Below are positions 1-9,752 of a stretch of 64,000 nt of DNA, one piece after another. The notes beneath the pieces are model-generated. The model made no database searches. It saw nothing but the letters and a program-made list of their open reading frames with translations, and had not been told where the DNA came from. Position 1 is the first letter of the stretch. Every line of letters begins with the position of its first letter. Location of the stretch: positions 558,001 through 622,000 of the forward strand of contig JACJYR010000002.1 in assembly GCA_020636005.1 (NCBI GenBank), given 5' to 3'. A program made the translations under genes and the position numbers. The DNA comes from Lewinellaceae bacterium (lineage in GTDB: Bacteria > Bacteroidota > Bacteroidia > Chitinophagales > Saprospiraceae).

Positions 1-364
1 AATAGCAGATTTTGCCCCGAAGTTTCAGGGCAGCAAACGTGGGGAATTCCCTGTTCACCTCAGAAGGAGGCAGGTGGATGTATGGAATGCCCTCCAGGCA
101 AATGGCCCAGATATGCGCCATTTCAAGCGGTTTGCCAGTGTTTTTATGGACGATGGACTCCACCTGCGTAAGGGAAGTCTGTGGGTTGGTGAAATATTGA
201 AGGGCCAGCGAGTCGAGCGGATAGGAAGGCTTATTGGCCCGAAGTTCCGCAAAAGAAAGGTACACCCCCTCCGCAAACTTGAAGTTTTTGGAAATGGCCA
301 GGCTGTCCTGCCCATACATAGGCAACGCCATTAAAAAAAGACAGTATGCAATGCTATTTTTCAA
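1..364 (-). CDS. Secreted protein of unknown function (5' part only, TTG start)
   Basis: The frame is open from the window edge to an in-frame TGA just upstream of 364. The first ATG (331) lies inside a hydrophobic stretch, but a TTG at 364 gives MKNSIAYCLFLMALPMYGQD, a convincing signal peptide with a cleavage site after YG. I therefore choose TTG. About 121 residues are visible, with no domain I recognise; the mature part is soluble-looking. It follows gldA on the same strand after about 35 bp, so the two are probably co-transcribed. It is not one of the usual integral-membrane GldF/GldG partners, because no membrane segment follows the signal peptide in the visible part. The 3' end is outside the window. 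Confidence 0.6.
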   Translation of the reverse strand, partial: MKNSIAYCLFLMALPMYGQDSLAISKNFKFAEGVYLSFAELRANKPSYPLDSLALQYFTNPQTSLTQVESIVHKNTGKPLEMAHIWAICLEGIPYIHLPPSEVNREFPTFAALKLRGKICY

Positions 365-399
365 AAAAACAAAATTTCAGTTTCGCAAATCTCATTCTC

Positions 400-1329
<930 letters not shown>

Positions 1330-1574
1330 AAAACTTGTGAATTGGTGAATTGGTAAATTGGGCTGCCCGCTTGAAATCTAACGGGGGATAGCTGCGCAAG
1401 GCAAAGCTACAAATTTTTGCAGGCTGGGTTTGCGCTGGGAATGATGCGCTCCTGCCAATTCCTTTTAAAATAAGGTTAAAAGTGTTCCCGCCGCTACACT
1501 TTGGTTGGTTGGGCAAAACATCGGCGTGGATTGGTAGTTTTACAGCTTCAAATTTGAAATTCATTTTTTCACCA
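1330..1574. other. Spacer upstream of gldA
   Basis: This is the divergent region between gldA (minus) and the DUF547 gene (plus). It begins with near-repeats of GTGAATTG next to the gldA start. I see no gene. Promoters for both genes should lie here or in the dispersed repeat that follows, but I cannot point to a convincing one. Confidence 0.5.
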
Positions 1575-1678
1575 AGGATCGAAGGAAAAATAAAATGACT
1601 ATTTTATTTTAAAAAACCCCTCCATTGCTGGGATTTTCAAAATCAAAATGGTGAAGTTATTTTTTCATCTTTACCAAT
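1575..1678 (+). repeat. Dispersed ~100-bp repeat, copy 1
   Basis: It starts GGATCGAAGG, then has a hairpin AAAATAAAAT-gact-ATTTTATTTT, then CTCCATTGCTGGG, CAAAATCAAAATGGTGAAG and TTATTTTTTCATC. Other copies are at 14931, 16558 and 27160/28885. The hairpin arms here differ in sequence from the other copies but are still fully complementary, which suggests selection for pairing. It ends about 10 bp before the DUF547 start codon. Confidence 0.8.
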
Positions 1679-1687
1679 CTGAAGACT

Positions 1688-2752
1688 ATGCGTACCATCC
1701 TGTTTTCCTTTGTTTTTTGTGCCGCTATGGCGTGCGGCGAAACTTCCCCAAAAAACGCACCTGCCGCCCAGCAGATTTCAGAAAGCAATGACCAATCATT
1801 CGAAAATGCAGCCGGCATCCTCAAAGATGAGGAAGTCAAGGCAGTCCCTATCGCTCAAAAGGAAGAAGAAGCCAGAGCCGAATCTCCCCAAATCAACACG
1901 CCTGAAAAAACAGCCAGCCCGCAAGCGGCCAAAAAAGGCAAACCTGCTTCAAAAGAAACTTCAGCCACCAATAGCATTTCACCAACACCGCCAACAGCTA
2001 AGGAGGCTCCTGTCGCGCCGGCACCTGACATTCCAAAAGCAGCAACCAGTACATCCGAAACAAAGCCAACGCCGATAAACCCCAAACCGGAGCCAACGAC
2101 CGTGCTTCAACCTCCTTCCCACGAAACATGGAACAAACTATTGGGGCAGTACGTCAGCAACGAAGGCAAAGTAAATTACAAAGGCCTCAAAAACGACAAG
2201 GCCAAACTGGAAGCCTACCTCGAAACCCTTCAAAACAACCCACCCCAGGATGGCTGGAAGCGCAACGAAAAAATGGCCTTTTGGATCAACGCTTACAATG
2301 CCTTTACGGTGAAATTAATCGTGGACAACTACCCCGTCGCCAGTATCACCAAACTGGACGGCGGCAAGCCCTGGGACCGGAAATGGATCAAAATCGGCGA
2401 CAAAACCTACTCCCTCAACAACATCGAAAACGACATCCTGCGCCCACAGTTCAAGGATGCCCGCATCCACTTCGCCGTGAACTGCGCCGCCCAGTCCTGC
2501 CCGCCCCTGCTGAACAAAGCCTGGACCGCCGACAACCTGGAAAGCAATTTTGAAAAACAGGCGAAGGCGTTCGTCAACAACCCGAAGTTCAATACGATCA
2601 GCGCCAAGAATGTGAAGGTGAGCAAGATTTTCGATTGGTACAAAGCCGATTTCGGGAACCTGATCGACTTCCTGAACAAATATGCCAGCACCAATATCAA
2701 CGGCAATGCGAAGGTGGAGTACGTCGAGTACGATTGGGCGTTGAACGAATAG
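1688..2752 (+). CDS. DUF547 domain lipoprotein
   Basis: 354 residues. The N-terminus has a short hydrophobic segment ending in a lipobox (FCAAMAC, Cys about 16), so it is probably anchored in the outer membrane or periplasm. Residues about 20-145 are a low-complexity Ala/Pro/Lys/Glu/Thr linker. Residues about 150-354 form a DUF547 domain, with the family-typical FWINAYNAFTVKLI, an NNIEND stretch, IHFAVNCAAQSCPPL with its two Cys, and a C-terminal VEYVEYDW. The function of DUF547 is not known to me; members are usually secreted. The start sits just after dispersed repeat copy 1, and the stop is followed at once by a strong hairpin that also serves the convergent gene at 2810. Confidence 0.85.
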   Translation: MRTILFSFVFCAAMACGETSPKNAPAAQQISESNDQSFENAAGILKDEEVKAVPIAQKEEEARAESPQINTPEKTASPQAAKKGKPASKETSATNSISPTPPTAKEAPVAPAPDIPKAATSTSETKPTPINPKPEPTTVLQPPSHETWNKLLGQYVSNEGKVNYKGLKNDKAKLEAYLETLQNNPPQDGWKRNEKMAFWINAYNAFTVKLIVDNYPVASITKLDGGKPWDRKWIKIGDKTYSLNNIENDILRPQFKDARIHFAVNCAAQSCPPLLNKAWTADNLESNFEKQAKAFVNNPKFNTISAKNVKVSKIFDWYKADFGNLIDFLNKYASTNINGNAKVEYVEYDWALNE

Positions 2753-2755
2753 CTC

Positions 2756-2803
2756 ATTCACGAATGACGAATGACGGTGGCCGGTCATTCGTCATTCGTG
2801 AAT
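2756..2803. terminator. 20-bp-arm hairpin between convergent genes (GAATGAC words)
   Basis: Arms 2756-2775 and 2784-2803 are perfect complements, built of repeated GAATGAC/GTCATTC words, with an 8-base loop. The hairpin begins four bases after the DUF547 stop and ends seven bases before the stop of the opposite gene. It can end transcription from both sides, although no long T-run follows. It belongs to the class of word-repeat hairpins seen throughout the window. Confidence 0.7.
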
Positions 2804-2809
2804 CGCAAA

Positions 2810-3460
2810 TCAAGTCCCCAATCCCCCAATCACCCCCCGCCAGTTGCTCTTCCGGAAGGCTACCAGCACCCACATAAAGATGACCACGAAGGCGCTCAAG
2901 CCCAACGATTTCAGCACGTAGGAAAGCCACCCTGCCACCTCGCTGCCGGTCACGCCCAGTTTGTACATGTCGTATTGCGAGCGGTTGAACACATCCAGCA
3001 GGAAGATGGAAATTTTGAGTACGGTATAGCAGTAAAACAACAACGACCCCATCAATACCCCTACCAGTTTATCCTTCCAACCCAGTGGCGTAATGAGGAT
3101 GAGCACCACCAAAAACAGCCAGAAACTGGTGAACAACAGGTGGAAATAAATATCGTATTCCTTGGCGCCGAGCGTCACTTCGCCAGCACCCTGCTGCCTC
3201 GCCTGCGATTTGAATTCCTCGATTTTTGTTTTGCTGATAAAAACGGCCCGGATGGTGTAAGGATCGGATTCGGGCGGCGCATCGGGTTCAAGCTGCAGGT
3301 AGGCTTTTGGGAAAAGGGTTTGCAGGATAAGCAAGGTCGGTGGACGATAAACATCAGCGGTAAATTTGGCGACCGACGGGATGGAAAACACCCCAAACAG
3401 CACCGAGTACAGCACCAGAAACAGCAAGAAGTATTTTATGAGCGGGGTGAAATTTTTCAT
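2810..3460 (-). CDS. Exosortase-associated membrane protein
   Basis: 217 residues from the ATG at 3460, 15 bp after the exosortase stop; an upstream in-frame ATG would overlap that gene and lacks a sensible N-terminus. Hydrophobic segments lie at about 8-28, 108-125, 132-155 and 185-205. A hydrophilic loop with a Pro/Glu-rich stretch lies between the first and second. Position and topology fit the membrane protein that accompanies exosortase H in IPTL-CTERM genomes, so I infer a role in processing or export of the IPTL substrate encoded nearby. No catalytic motif is visible. It is likely co-transcribed with the exosortase. Confidence 0.65.
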   Translation of the reverse strand: MKNFTPLIKYFLLFLVLYSVLFGVFSIPSVAKFTADVYRPPTLLILQTLFPKAYLQLEPDAPPESDPYTIRAVFISKTKIEEFKSQARQQGAGEVTLGAKEYDIYFHLLFTSFWLFLVVLILITPLGWKDKLVGVLMGSLLFYCYTVLKISIFLLDVFNRSQYDMYKLGVTGSEVAGWLSYVLKSLGLSAFVVIFMWVLVAFRKSNWRGVIGGLGT

Positions 3461-3474
3461 CAAAAAAATAACGG

Positions 3475-4110
3475 TTAGGAAGCAGGGGAAGCTATTCCAG
3501 CCCGCTTGTTCAGGGCCCAGTTGGCCCAAAGAATCCAAAGGAAAACGCCGAGCGCCGTAAACAGGACAAAGCCCCCCTGGGCATGGAGGATGTCAAAAAC
3601 ACCTTTGGAAAAATTCCGCCCCACGATATACAGGGCAGCGATGCGGAACAAGTTCAGCACCATCAGTGCTACGGTGCCGATGATGATGCCCGGCCATTTC
3701 AAACGAAAAGTAATGGGGAAAATGACAATGCCGATGAGCATGATGGCCAGTGTTTCCAGCCCGTCGCAACCGTTTTTGATGCTGATGGAAAAATCTTCGC
3801 CGCTGATGACATCTGCGTTGGCCGTCGTGTTTTGGCCAAACAGGTTGAGGATGGCACTGCTGATGCTGGCTTCTACGTTCAGGATCGGCCTCACCACGTT
3901 GTCCACAAAAAATGGCGATAAATACAGGATGTAGAAAATGGCCATGCAGCCGGCAAAACCGAGCAGGAATTTCAGTACGGGCGACTTTTGGTTCCAGAAA
4001 TTGCCGAAGGAGGTTGAAAATCGTTGGAACAGCCCCGCTTTGCCGACGGTGTTGGAATGCTTCGAAGCCGACTGTTTCTTAGGTTCGTTTTTCCGCTTTT
4101 TAGAAGCCAT
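3475..4110 (-). CDS. Exosortase H-like transpeptidase/protease (XrtH type)
   Basis: 211 residues, multi-pass membrane protein. The exosortase/archaeosortase triad is present: Cys115 in KNGCDGLET, Arg156 in LNLFRIAAL and His176 in DILHAQGG. The N-terminal 25 residues are Lys-rich, followed by a membrane segment at about 45-65. Exosortases cut C-terminal tripartite signals, and the H type works with IPTLxxWG-like signals. A protein with a VPTMSEWG motif is encoded just upstream on the same strand (4493-5542), which supports XrtH rather than XrtF or XrtN. The upstream spacer holds four copies of a 15-bp palindrome. Confidence 0.85.
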   Translation of the reverse strand: MASKKRKNEPKKQSASKHSNTVGKAGLFQRFSTSFGNFWNQKSPVLKFLLGFAGCMAIFYILYLSPFFVDNVVRPILNVEASISSAILNLFGQNTTANADVISGEDFSISIKNGCDGLETLAIMLIGIVIFPITFRLKWPGIIIGTVALMVLNLFRIAALYIVGRNFSKGVFDILHAQGGFVLFTALGVFLWILWANWALNKRAGIASPAS

Positions 4111-4174
4111 ATCGTTTTGGGCATAATTGATTTAAACTGTAAAAAGGTTGGCTCAATTACGATTCCAGGTTGGC

Positions 4175-4329
4175 GACCTCGGAGAGGTCAAACCTTGGTA
4201 GAAAGGCATGGAAAAAATCGGATTTCGACCTCGGAGGTCGTTAGTTCAGTGGGTGCGACCTCTCCGAAGTCAAAATACCGGATGCTGTTATCATTTTCTC
4301 TGCTACCAACATTTGACCTCTTCGAGGTC
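4175..4329. promoter_or_regulatory. Cluster of four GACCTC-NNN-GAGGTC palindromes
   Basis: 15-bp inverted repeats of the form GACCTC-n3-GAGGTC occur at 4175-4189, 4226-4240 (centre shortened to one base with flanking C/G), 4257-4271 (one mismatch) and 4315-4329. They lie 65-220 bp upstream of the exosortase start, which is where operator sites for a dimeric regulator would sit. They could equally be hairpin repeats of the kind found in other spacers. Confidence 0.45.
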
Positions 4330-4373
4330 ACTAAAACGAGCAACTTGAAATCATAATAGCGCCAAAAAGTTTT

Positions 4374-4431
4374 CTCTCATCCCTCTCATCCCTCTCATCC
4401 CTCTCATCCCTCTCATCCCTCTCATCCCTCT
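4374..4431. repeat. CCCTCTCAT 9-bp tandem repeat
   Basis: About six near-perfect 9-bp units between the exosortase promoter region and the terminator of the IPTL gene. It is related to the CTCTCATT arrays at 391, 20993 and 61184. Confidence 0.9.
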
Positions 4432-4474
4432 AAAAAAAAAAGCCCTGTCAGCGCCAAAGGTACTGACAGGACTT
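4431..4474 (-). terminator. Intrinsic terminator of the IPTL gene
   Basis: Stem arms are 4440-4451 and 4463-4474 (12 bp, one G-T pair). On the minus strand they are followed by a run of about ten T. It lies 19 bp beyond the stop of the IPTL gene, so it separates that gene from the exosortase transcript. Confidence 0.85.
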
Positions 4475-4492
4475 AGGATATGAAAAAAATGG

Positions 4493-5542
4493 TTATTTAT
4501 CTTTTCCGAAAAGCATCAACAGGTGGATCAGGTAGGCTACGACGGGAACGGTCAATGCCATTCCAAAGAAGTCGGCAGCCAGGATTTCGCCCCACACCAA
4601 TTGGATAAAAACAAAACCTGGAATGGAAAGCACCAAAGCGAACATCAGCGCTTGAGCAAAAGTAGCTTTCTCAAATGGCAACTGCCTGGTGTTGACGGAA
4701 GCAGCAACATTGTTTGCGCCGCTCAGGGCCAGCTTGTGCTGTGCGTTGAACACGAAAACAACACCCAGGGTCAACATGATCAAAGCAAACAGGAACATGC
4801 CCCACTCGCTCATGGTCGGCACGGCAGCGTTTGGAGGGGGAGGGGCCACCGAGGCATCGCAAAAGGTGATGTTGTCAATGCCGAATTCGTCCCTGGAACC
4901 TGCGCCGCTTACATCGGCACCCGTCCAGCGGAAATAGATGTTAGCGCCGTTGGCCAGGTTTACACCATTCAACGTGGTTGTCTTAGGCACCACCACATTG
5001 CCCATTGCGTCGGCAGCTTCCGGGCTGGTGAAATTGAGGGACGGCACCGAAGTGTACGTCATGTTGTCCAAAGAATAAGAGAAATTAAAGGAGCTGGCCC
5101 TGCCCTGGTCGTTGCGATAGATGAGGTCATAACTCAGGGACAGGTTGGCAATGGCAGCGCCGGAGTTGTTGACGGCTTTCAGCGTGGCAGTGCCAGGGTT
5201 GAAGTCAGAACCGGCAGGCTGTATCCACATGGCTTGTCCGTTTAAGGCGTAGAGGCCGCCGGTCGTGACGCCGCCTGCAGTATTGCCACGGGCGTAGTCG
5301 CCTGTGGTATTCGAGCCGCCGAAAGGAAGGTCACCGTCACTGAAGCCAGTGAACGCCCAATCGTTGGAACTCAACTGGCCGGCAGCAGGCATAGGCTGTA
5401 CGCCAGCACCCATAAATCCGGCAAAGGGAACGGCAGGCATCCCGCAATTGGCGGGGATAGCTACCTGGGCATAATGGGTGGCAGGCATCATCGCCAGCAC
5501 CCATGCGAACACAAGTGTGTAAATTTTCATGAGATTCTTCAT
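4493..5542 (-). CDS. Exported protein with IPTL-CTERM-like signal and two extra membrane helices
   Basis: 349 residues from the ATG at 5542 (5530 is also possible). A signal peptide (to about ATHYAQ, residue 26) is followed by a secreted domain of about 210 residues. A Pro-rich linker leads to VPTMSEWG at 241-248 and a hydrophobic helix at about 249-265, which is the layout of an IPTLxxWG-CTERM sorting signal. In the usual form the protein ends soon after in a few basic residues. Here about 85 more residues follow, with two further membrane helices (about 295-317 and 325-345) and a GKDK end. It is the natural candidate substrate of the exosortase next door. The secreted domain resembles carbohydrate-binding beta-sandwiches, but I cannot name a family. 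Confidence 0.75.
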   Translation of the reverse strand: MKNLMKIYTLVFAWVLAMMPATHYAQVAIPANCGMPAVPFAGFMGAGVQPMPAAGQLSSNDWAFTGFSDGDLPFGGSNTTGDYARGNTAGGVTTGGLYALNGQAMWIQPAGSDFNPGTATLKAVNNSGAAIANLSLSYDLIYRNDQGRASSFNFSYSLDNMTYTSVPSLNFTSPEAADAMGNVVVPKTTTLNGVNLANGANIYFRWTGADVSGAGSRDEFGIDNITFCDASVAPPPPNAAVPTMSEWGMFLFALIMLTLGVVFVFNAQHKLALSGANNVAASVNTRQLPFEKATFAQALMFALVLSIPGFVFIQLVWGEILAADFFGMALTVPVVAYLIHLLMLFGKDK

Positions 5543-6130
5543 AAGCAAAGATTTGTAGATTATAAATTGTTGCAAAAGTTGATAATCAATGGGTTAAAGC
5601 CCCATAGGCCTTTTCAGCAATGAATGGTTCACAGCAGGATGTCTTTGGAAAATCGGTTGATGGAAAGATGGTGAAACGAAAAGATCCCGTAAGGCTCAAA
5701 ATGGAAATGAAAAACAGGCGGTTTGGAAAGCCTGAAAGGCGAGCTTGTTCACGGGAAATATGATAGTTTCAAAAAGAATTGGCCAAAGGTAACCATTGAC
5801 AGACCGTCAAGCAAATTTTCAATATTAAATTTGGGCAAATACTTTGGATGAAGGTGCTTGTGAGGTTTTTTAACAGAAACGAGAGACTATTCAGAGAAGT
5901 GTGTTTTTGAAAAAAACACACTCTCACAATCAATCACTTGTGAGAAAATGACACAGTTTTTTGAACAATCTCAGAAACGATGCCGAAAAGGGTGGATATC
6001 TCATGGTTTCCCTGCTTTATGGTTTCATTGAGGGCGCACGGGCTTTAAGGAAACCATTAAGCCATGACACAAAAAAGCAATCTCTTTTTACCTTCGCCGC
6101 TTCATTCACTACTACCTTAAAATAACGGAA
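5543..6130. other. Spacer with hairpin AGTGTGTTTTT-g-AAAAACACACT
   Basis: This 588-bp divergent spacer lies between the IPTL gene and the glycoside hydrolase. I see no gene. A near-perfect hairpin with 11-12-bp arms spans 5898-5922. Weaker complementary flanks around it (TTCAGAGA and TTGTGAGA) recall the nested palindromes elsewhere. A CTTGTGAG palindrome lies at about 5937-5944. Confidence 0.55.
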
Positions 6131-8566
6131 ATGTGCCGATTACCCACTTTCTTAGCCACCTTCCTCCTCTTTAGTTTCCAGCCCCTTACCATTTTTTCCC
6201 AGCAATGGAAACCATCCTTTTCCCCGCTGACGACCCCCTGGACAAAAGATGTCTCGCCAGAAAACGCCTGGCCAGAATACCCCCGCCCACAAATGCTCAG
6301 GGACGAATGGATGAACCTCAACGGCCTTTGGAATTTCACCCTCTTCGACCTGGAAAGCGACCGCAACTCCCGGGGCGGGAAGATACTGGTGCCCTTTCCC
6401 GTAGAGTCTGCCCTTTCTGGCCTGGGCTGGAAGGTAGAACCCAGGCACATGATGGTGTACAGCAAGGATATTACCATCCCCGAAAAATGGAACGGCAGGC
6501 ACATCCTGCTCCATTTTGGTGCCGCCGACTGGGAAACAGAAGTTTATGTCAACAACAAAAAAGTGGGCGACCACAAGGGCGGCTATGATCCTTTTTCATT
6601 TGACATCACTGACTTTTTGACCAAAGAAAAAACGCAACGCCTGTCAATACAAGTAAAAGACCCCAGCGACACGGGCGGGCAACCCGTTGGCAAGCAAAGC
6701 CTCAACCCCCGCAGCATCTGGTACACCGCCACCAGCGGCATCTGGCAAACGGTATGGCTCGAACCCGTAGCGGAAGCTTATATAGCCAGCTACCGGGTAG
6801 AGCCGGACATTGACAAAGGCAGGGCTGTTGTCAGGGTGGAAACAGGAGGCGAAATGGACAATTACCGGGTCGTCGTGCGGGTTTTTGAAGATGGTAAAAT
6901 ACTTTCCACTTCTACCGGAAAAAGAGGTACACCGCACCTGATGAGCATCCCTGTACCGCATTTATGGTCGATGGAAGATCCCTTCTTATACGATGTGTTC
7001 ATTGATGTAGAAGATCCTTCGGGGAAAGTAGTGGACAAGGTGAAAGGCTATTTTGGGATGCGCAAAACCTCCCTGGGCAAAGACGCCAATGGCGTCACCC
7101 GCCTCCTGTTGAACAACAAATTCGTCTTCCAACTTGGCCCGCTCGATCAAGGTTTCTGGCCGGATGGCCTTTACACCCCGCCCACCGAAGCGGCCATGAA
7201 ATTCGATTTGGAAACTTTGAAGCAAATGGGCTTCAACATGATCCGCAAACACGTCAAAGTGGAGCCAGACCGCTGGTACTACCTCTGCGATAAAATGGGC
7301 ATGTTGGTGTGGCAGGACATGCCCAGCGCCAAGAACGAATCTTCCGAAGACCGCCTGCAGTTTAAATGGGAGATGAAAGCAATGGTGGACCACCTTTTCA
7401 ACCACCCCAGCGTCGTCATGTGGGTGCCCTTCAATGAAGGCTGGGGGCAGCACGACACCGAGTTTTATGTAGAACAACTCAAAAACTGGGACCCCACCCG
7501 CCCCGTCAACAATGCCTCCGGATGGACAGACAAGGGCGTCGGCGATGTGCTGGACATGCACGATTACCCTGGCCCGGCTGCGCCCAAGGCAGAAGCGGAA
7601 CGTGCAACCGTTCTGGGAGAGTTTGGCGGACTGGGGCTGAATGTGCGCGGGCATCAATGGACCAACGAAGGTTGGGGCTACCAACTCATCGCTACATCAG
7701 ACGAACTGCTCGCCAGGTATGAACAACTTTATCGTGAGCTATTGCCGATGGTGGAAAAAGATGGCCTGAGCGCCGCCGTTTACACCCAAGTCTCGGACAT
7801 AGAGACGGAAAACAATGGCCTGATGACCTACGACCGCAAAGTGATGAAAATTGACCCTTCCATCCTGACGATGACCCACGCCGGATTCATTCCTCCGAAG
7901 CCCAAAGCTGCTGCACGGATTTTTACCAAAAACACCAACGTAATATTGGAATCGACCAGGCCGGACGCCACGATTCAATACGCCTTTGAAGACGGGAAAA
8001 ATGGGATGGTGTGGCAAAACTATACCGCCCCCATCCCGATGAAGAAAACAACCACCTTCTACACCAAAGCCACCTGGCCAGACGGCAAACAGAGCAGGCC
8101 TGAAGCCTACACGTTTAGAAAGGTGAAAGCCATTTCATCCAAAGGCCCGAAAAAAGCCTCGGAAGGTATCCGTGTAAAAATATACGATGGCAGTTGGGAC
8201 AAACTGCCCGACTTCAAAGCGCTCCAACCTGTCACGGAATTGACCATCCAGAAAATAGGTTTGGAAGAAATAAAAAGGGAAGAAGACTTCGGATTGGTCT
8301 TCGAAGGCTGGATTGCCGTACCGGAAACGGGCGCTTACACGTTCCACCTCAGTACCGACGACGGCTCAAGGCTCTATATCGCCAATCAAATGCTCATCGA
8401 AGACGACGGCCTCCACGGCATGAACAAACAGGCCGCCAGCATCGCCCTGAAAAAAGGGATACACCCGATTCAATTGGAGTTTTTTCAGAAGAAAGGAGGT
8501 GTAGGATTGGCGTTCTCCGTGGAAGGGCCGGGTGGGGAATTGGTACCCTTATATCAACATGAATAA
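6131..8566 (+). CDS. Glycoside hydrolase family 2 protein with C-terminal PA14 domain
   Basis: 811 residues, signal peptide to about FSQ (24). The order is a jelly-roll sugar-binding domain (about 45-210), an Ig-like domain (about 215-310) and a TIM barrel (about 320-590). The acid/base Glu436 lies in WVPFNEGW and the nucleophile Glu497 in VLGEFGG. A chitobiase C-terminal-like domain (about 595-660) and a PA14 domain (about 690-805, with the typical DDGSRLYI and GIHPIQLEF stretches) follow. It probably removes beta-linked sugars from glycans outside the cytoplasm; galactosidase, glucuronidase and mannosidase cannot be told apart from sequence alone. It carries no T9SS tail, so it is likely periplasmic or exported by the general route. 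No SusC/SusD pair is nearby. Confidence 0.85.
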   Translation: MCRLPTFLATFLLFSFQPLTIFSQQWKPSFSPLTTPWTKDVSPENAWPEYPRPQMLRDEWMNLNGLWNFTLFDLESDRNSRGGKILVPFPVESALSGLGWKVEPRHMMVYSKDITIPEKWNGRHILLHFGAADWETEVYVNNKKVGDHKGGYDPFSFDITDFLTKEKTQRLSIQVKDPSDTGGQPVGKQSLNPRSIWYTATSGIWQTVWLEPVAEAYIASYRVEPDIDKGRAVVRVETGGEMDNYRVVVRVFEDGKILSTSTGKRGTPHLMSIPVPHLWSMEDPFLYDVFIDVEDPSGKVVDKVKGYFGMRKTSLGKDANGVTRLLLNNKFVFQLGPLDQGFWPDGLYTPPTEAAMKFDLETLKQMGFNMIRKHVKVEPDRWYYLCDKMGMLVWQDMPSAKNESSEDRLQFKWEMKAMVDHLFNHPSVVMWVPFNEGWGQHDTEFYVEQLKNWDPTRPVNNASGWTDKGVGDVLDMHDYPGPAAPKAEAERATVLGEFGGLGLNVRGHQWTNEGWGYQLIATSDELLARYEQLYRELLPMVEKDGLSAAVYTQVSDIETENNGLMTYDRKVMKIDPSILTMTHAGFIPPKPKAAARIFTKNTNVILESTRPDATIQYAFEDGKNGMVWQNYTAPIPMKKTTTFYTKATWPDGKQSRPEAYTFRKVKAISSKGPKKASEGIRVKIYDGSWDKLPDFKALQPVTELTIQKIGLEEIKREEDFGLVFEGWIAVPETGAYTFHLSTDDGSRLYIANQMLIEDDGLHGMNKQAASIALKKGIHPIQLEFFQKKGGVGLAFSVEGPGGELVPLYQHE

Positions 8567-8753
8567 GAGCATTCATTGCCGGAACAGTACCTTTTGAAGC
8601 CCTCAAACGCAGGGCAATGAGGGTGCAGCCTGCATTGTGCCCCACTTCCTCATTTTGATTTTGGAAACCTCTGCAATGAAGCCCCGAAGCCAGTTTGGGA
8701 TTGAATAACAATCCTGGACTGGCCTCGGGAGCCATTTTATTTTCCTTCTATAC

Positions 8754-9098
8754 TTAGTTCACAACCAAATCTTCTATAACGATGATGTCGCTTTCCCCTC
8801 TTTCGCAAACAGTATAAAAGTAAAAATCATACAGGCCAGCCGCCAGGCTGGAATACGTAAAATTGGAATTCGTGGTGGCATATTCCGGGCTGGTATATCC
8901 ACCCCTGACGTAAAACACCCGATATTCCGTCAGCCCGAACCCGGCATCGTCCCAATCAAAAGTAACGGAGGCAGTACCCTGGGAAGCGACGGTAACATTA
9001 GCAGGTGCTGTACAGGTAGTCCCGCCCCTGTTTTCAGGCATGGAAAAGCCAATGAGCATTGGAAGTACCAATGCCACCAACAACAAAGATTTTTTCAT
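8754..9098 (-). CDS. Small secreted fibronectin type III protein
   Basis: 114 residues. A signal peptide (MKKSLLLVALVLPMLIGFS) is followed by one fibronectin-III-like beta-sandwich (about 33-112). It shows the usual PANVTVASQGTASVTFDWD start, a central Y-R-V-F-Y strand and a C-terminal YDFYFYTVCE strand. Two Cys (about 29 and 101) could pair. There is no sorting signal, so it may stay in the periplasm. No enzymatic domain is attached; FN3 modules of this kind are normally parts of larger proteins, so a free one is unusual. It is monocistronic as far as can be seen. Confidence 0.7.
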   Translation of the reverse strand: MKKSLLLVALVLPMLIGFSMPENRGGTTCTAPANVTVASQGTASVTFDWDDAGFGLTEYRVFYVRGGYTSPEYATTNSNFTYSSLAAGLYDFYFYTVCERGESDIIVIEDLVVN

Positions 9099-9752
9099 AA
9101 CACAAATAGTTTTGGTGGTTAAAAAATATGGTTTTCAAATGGCCGGTAAGCCGACGTTGAGGCAAGGGATCCCCTACCCCACCCATCGCACCGAAAGGCC
9201 GGGTCAAACAAGCTGGCTGGATAGGCACTGTGCAGCACCATACCCCTTTCCCGCAGTGGTGCGGAAAACCTTAAAACCTGATCATCAAATTGTTAAGTGG
9301 AAAATTTAGTCATAGAAGGTAGCTGCGAAAGGCTGCCGGCCCCGGCAGGCTTGCCAGGGCTTTAGCAGTCTTTGGAGAAATTCTGATTGGGGTTTTATAG
9401 GGTTTCATTTTTAGGTTTATTGCTTTTATATAACCTTAATTGCAGGACGCATAAAAAGGTAACAGGGGCAGTTATTTTTTTATTGAAAAAAAAAACCGGC
9501 GACGCACAATGGGTTGATAACGAGGGATACAGGGATGAAAAGACCACTCATTGTTGGCTTTTATATTTTACGCCATTAGGTTTTCCCGAAAAATCGGGAC
9601 AAGTAATGTAAGCTATTGGCCGTTTGCTTTTGGCTGTTGGCAAAGGCCAAAAGCCAAGGGCTAACGGCGAGAAGTATAACAGCCGAAAGCCTTAGCAACA
9701 GCGCCGGGTTTGGCGGCCGAATTGGCCAAAATAAAATGGGAAACTCCCCGCC
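9099..9752. other. Spacer with GC-rich hairpin and TTGGC-word hairpin
   Basis: This 654-bp spacer contains no gene I can support. A perfect CTGCCGGC/CCCGGCAG-type palindrome lies at about 9333-9348. A hairpin of TTGGC/GCCAA words spans 9612-9668, with an inner stem GCTTTTGGC/GCCAAAAGC. It lies downstream of the DUF5916 gene and resembles the hairpin at 15204-15266. Confidence 0.6.

Noticed and set aside
6089..6096. Possible Bacteroidota -7 promoter element TACCTTCG, with a similar TAACTTCG at 46369-46376
   Set aside because: One base off the TAnnTTTG consensus and no -33 element at the right distance; too weak to list as a promoter.
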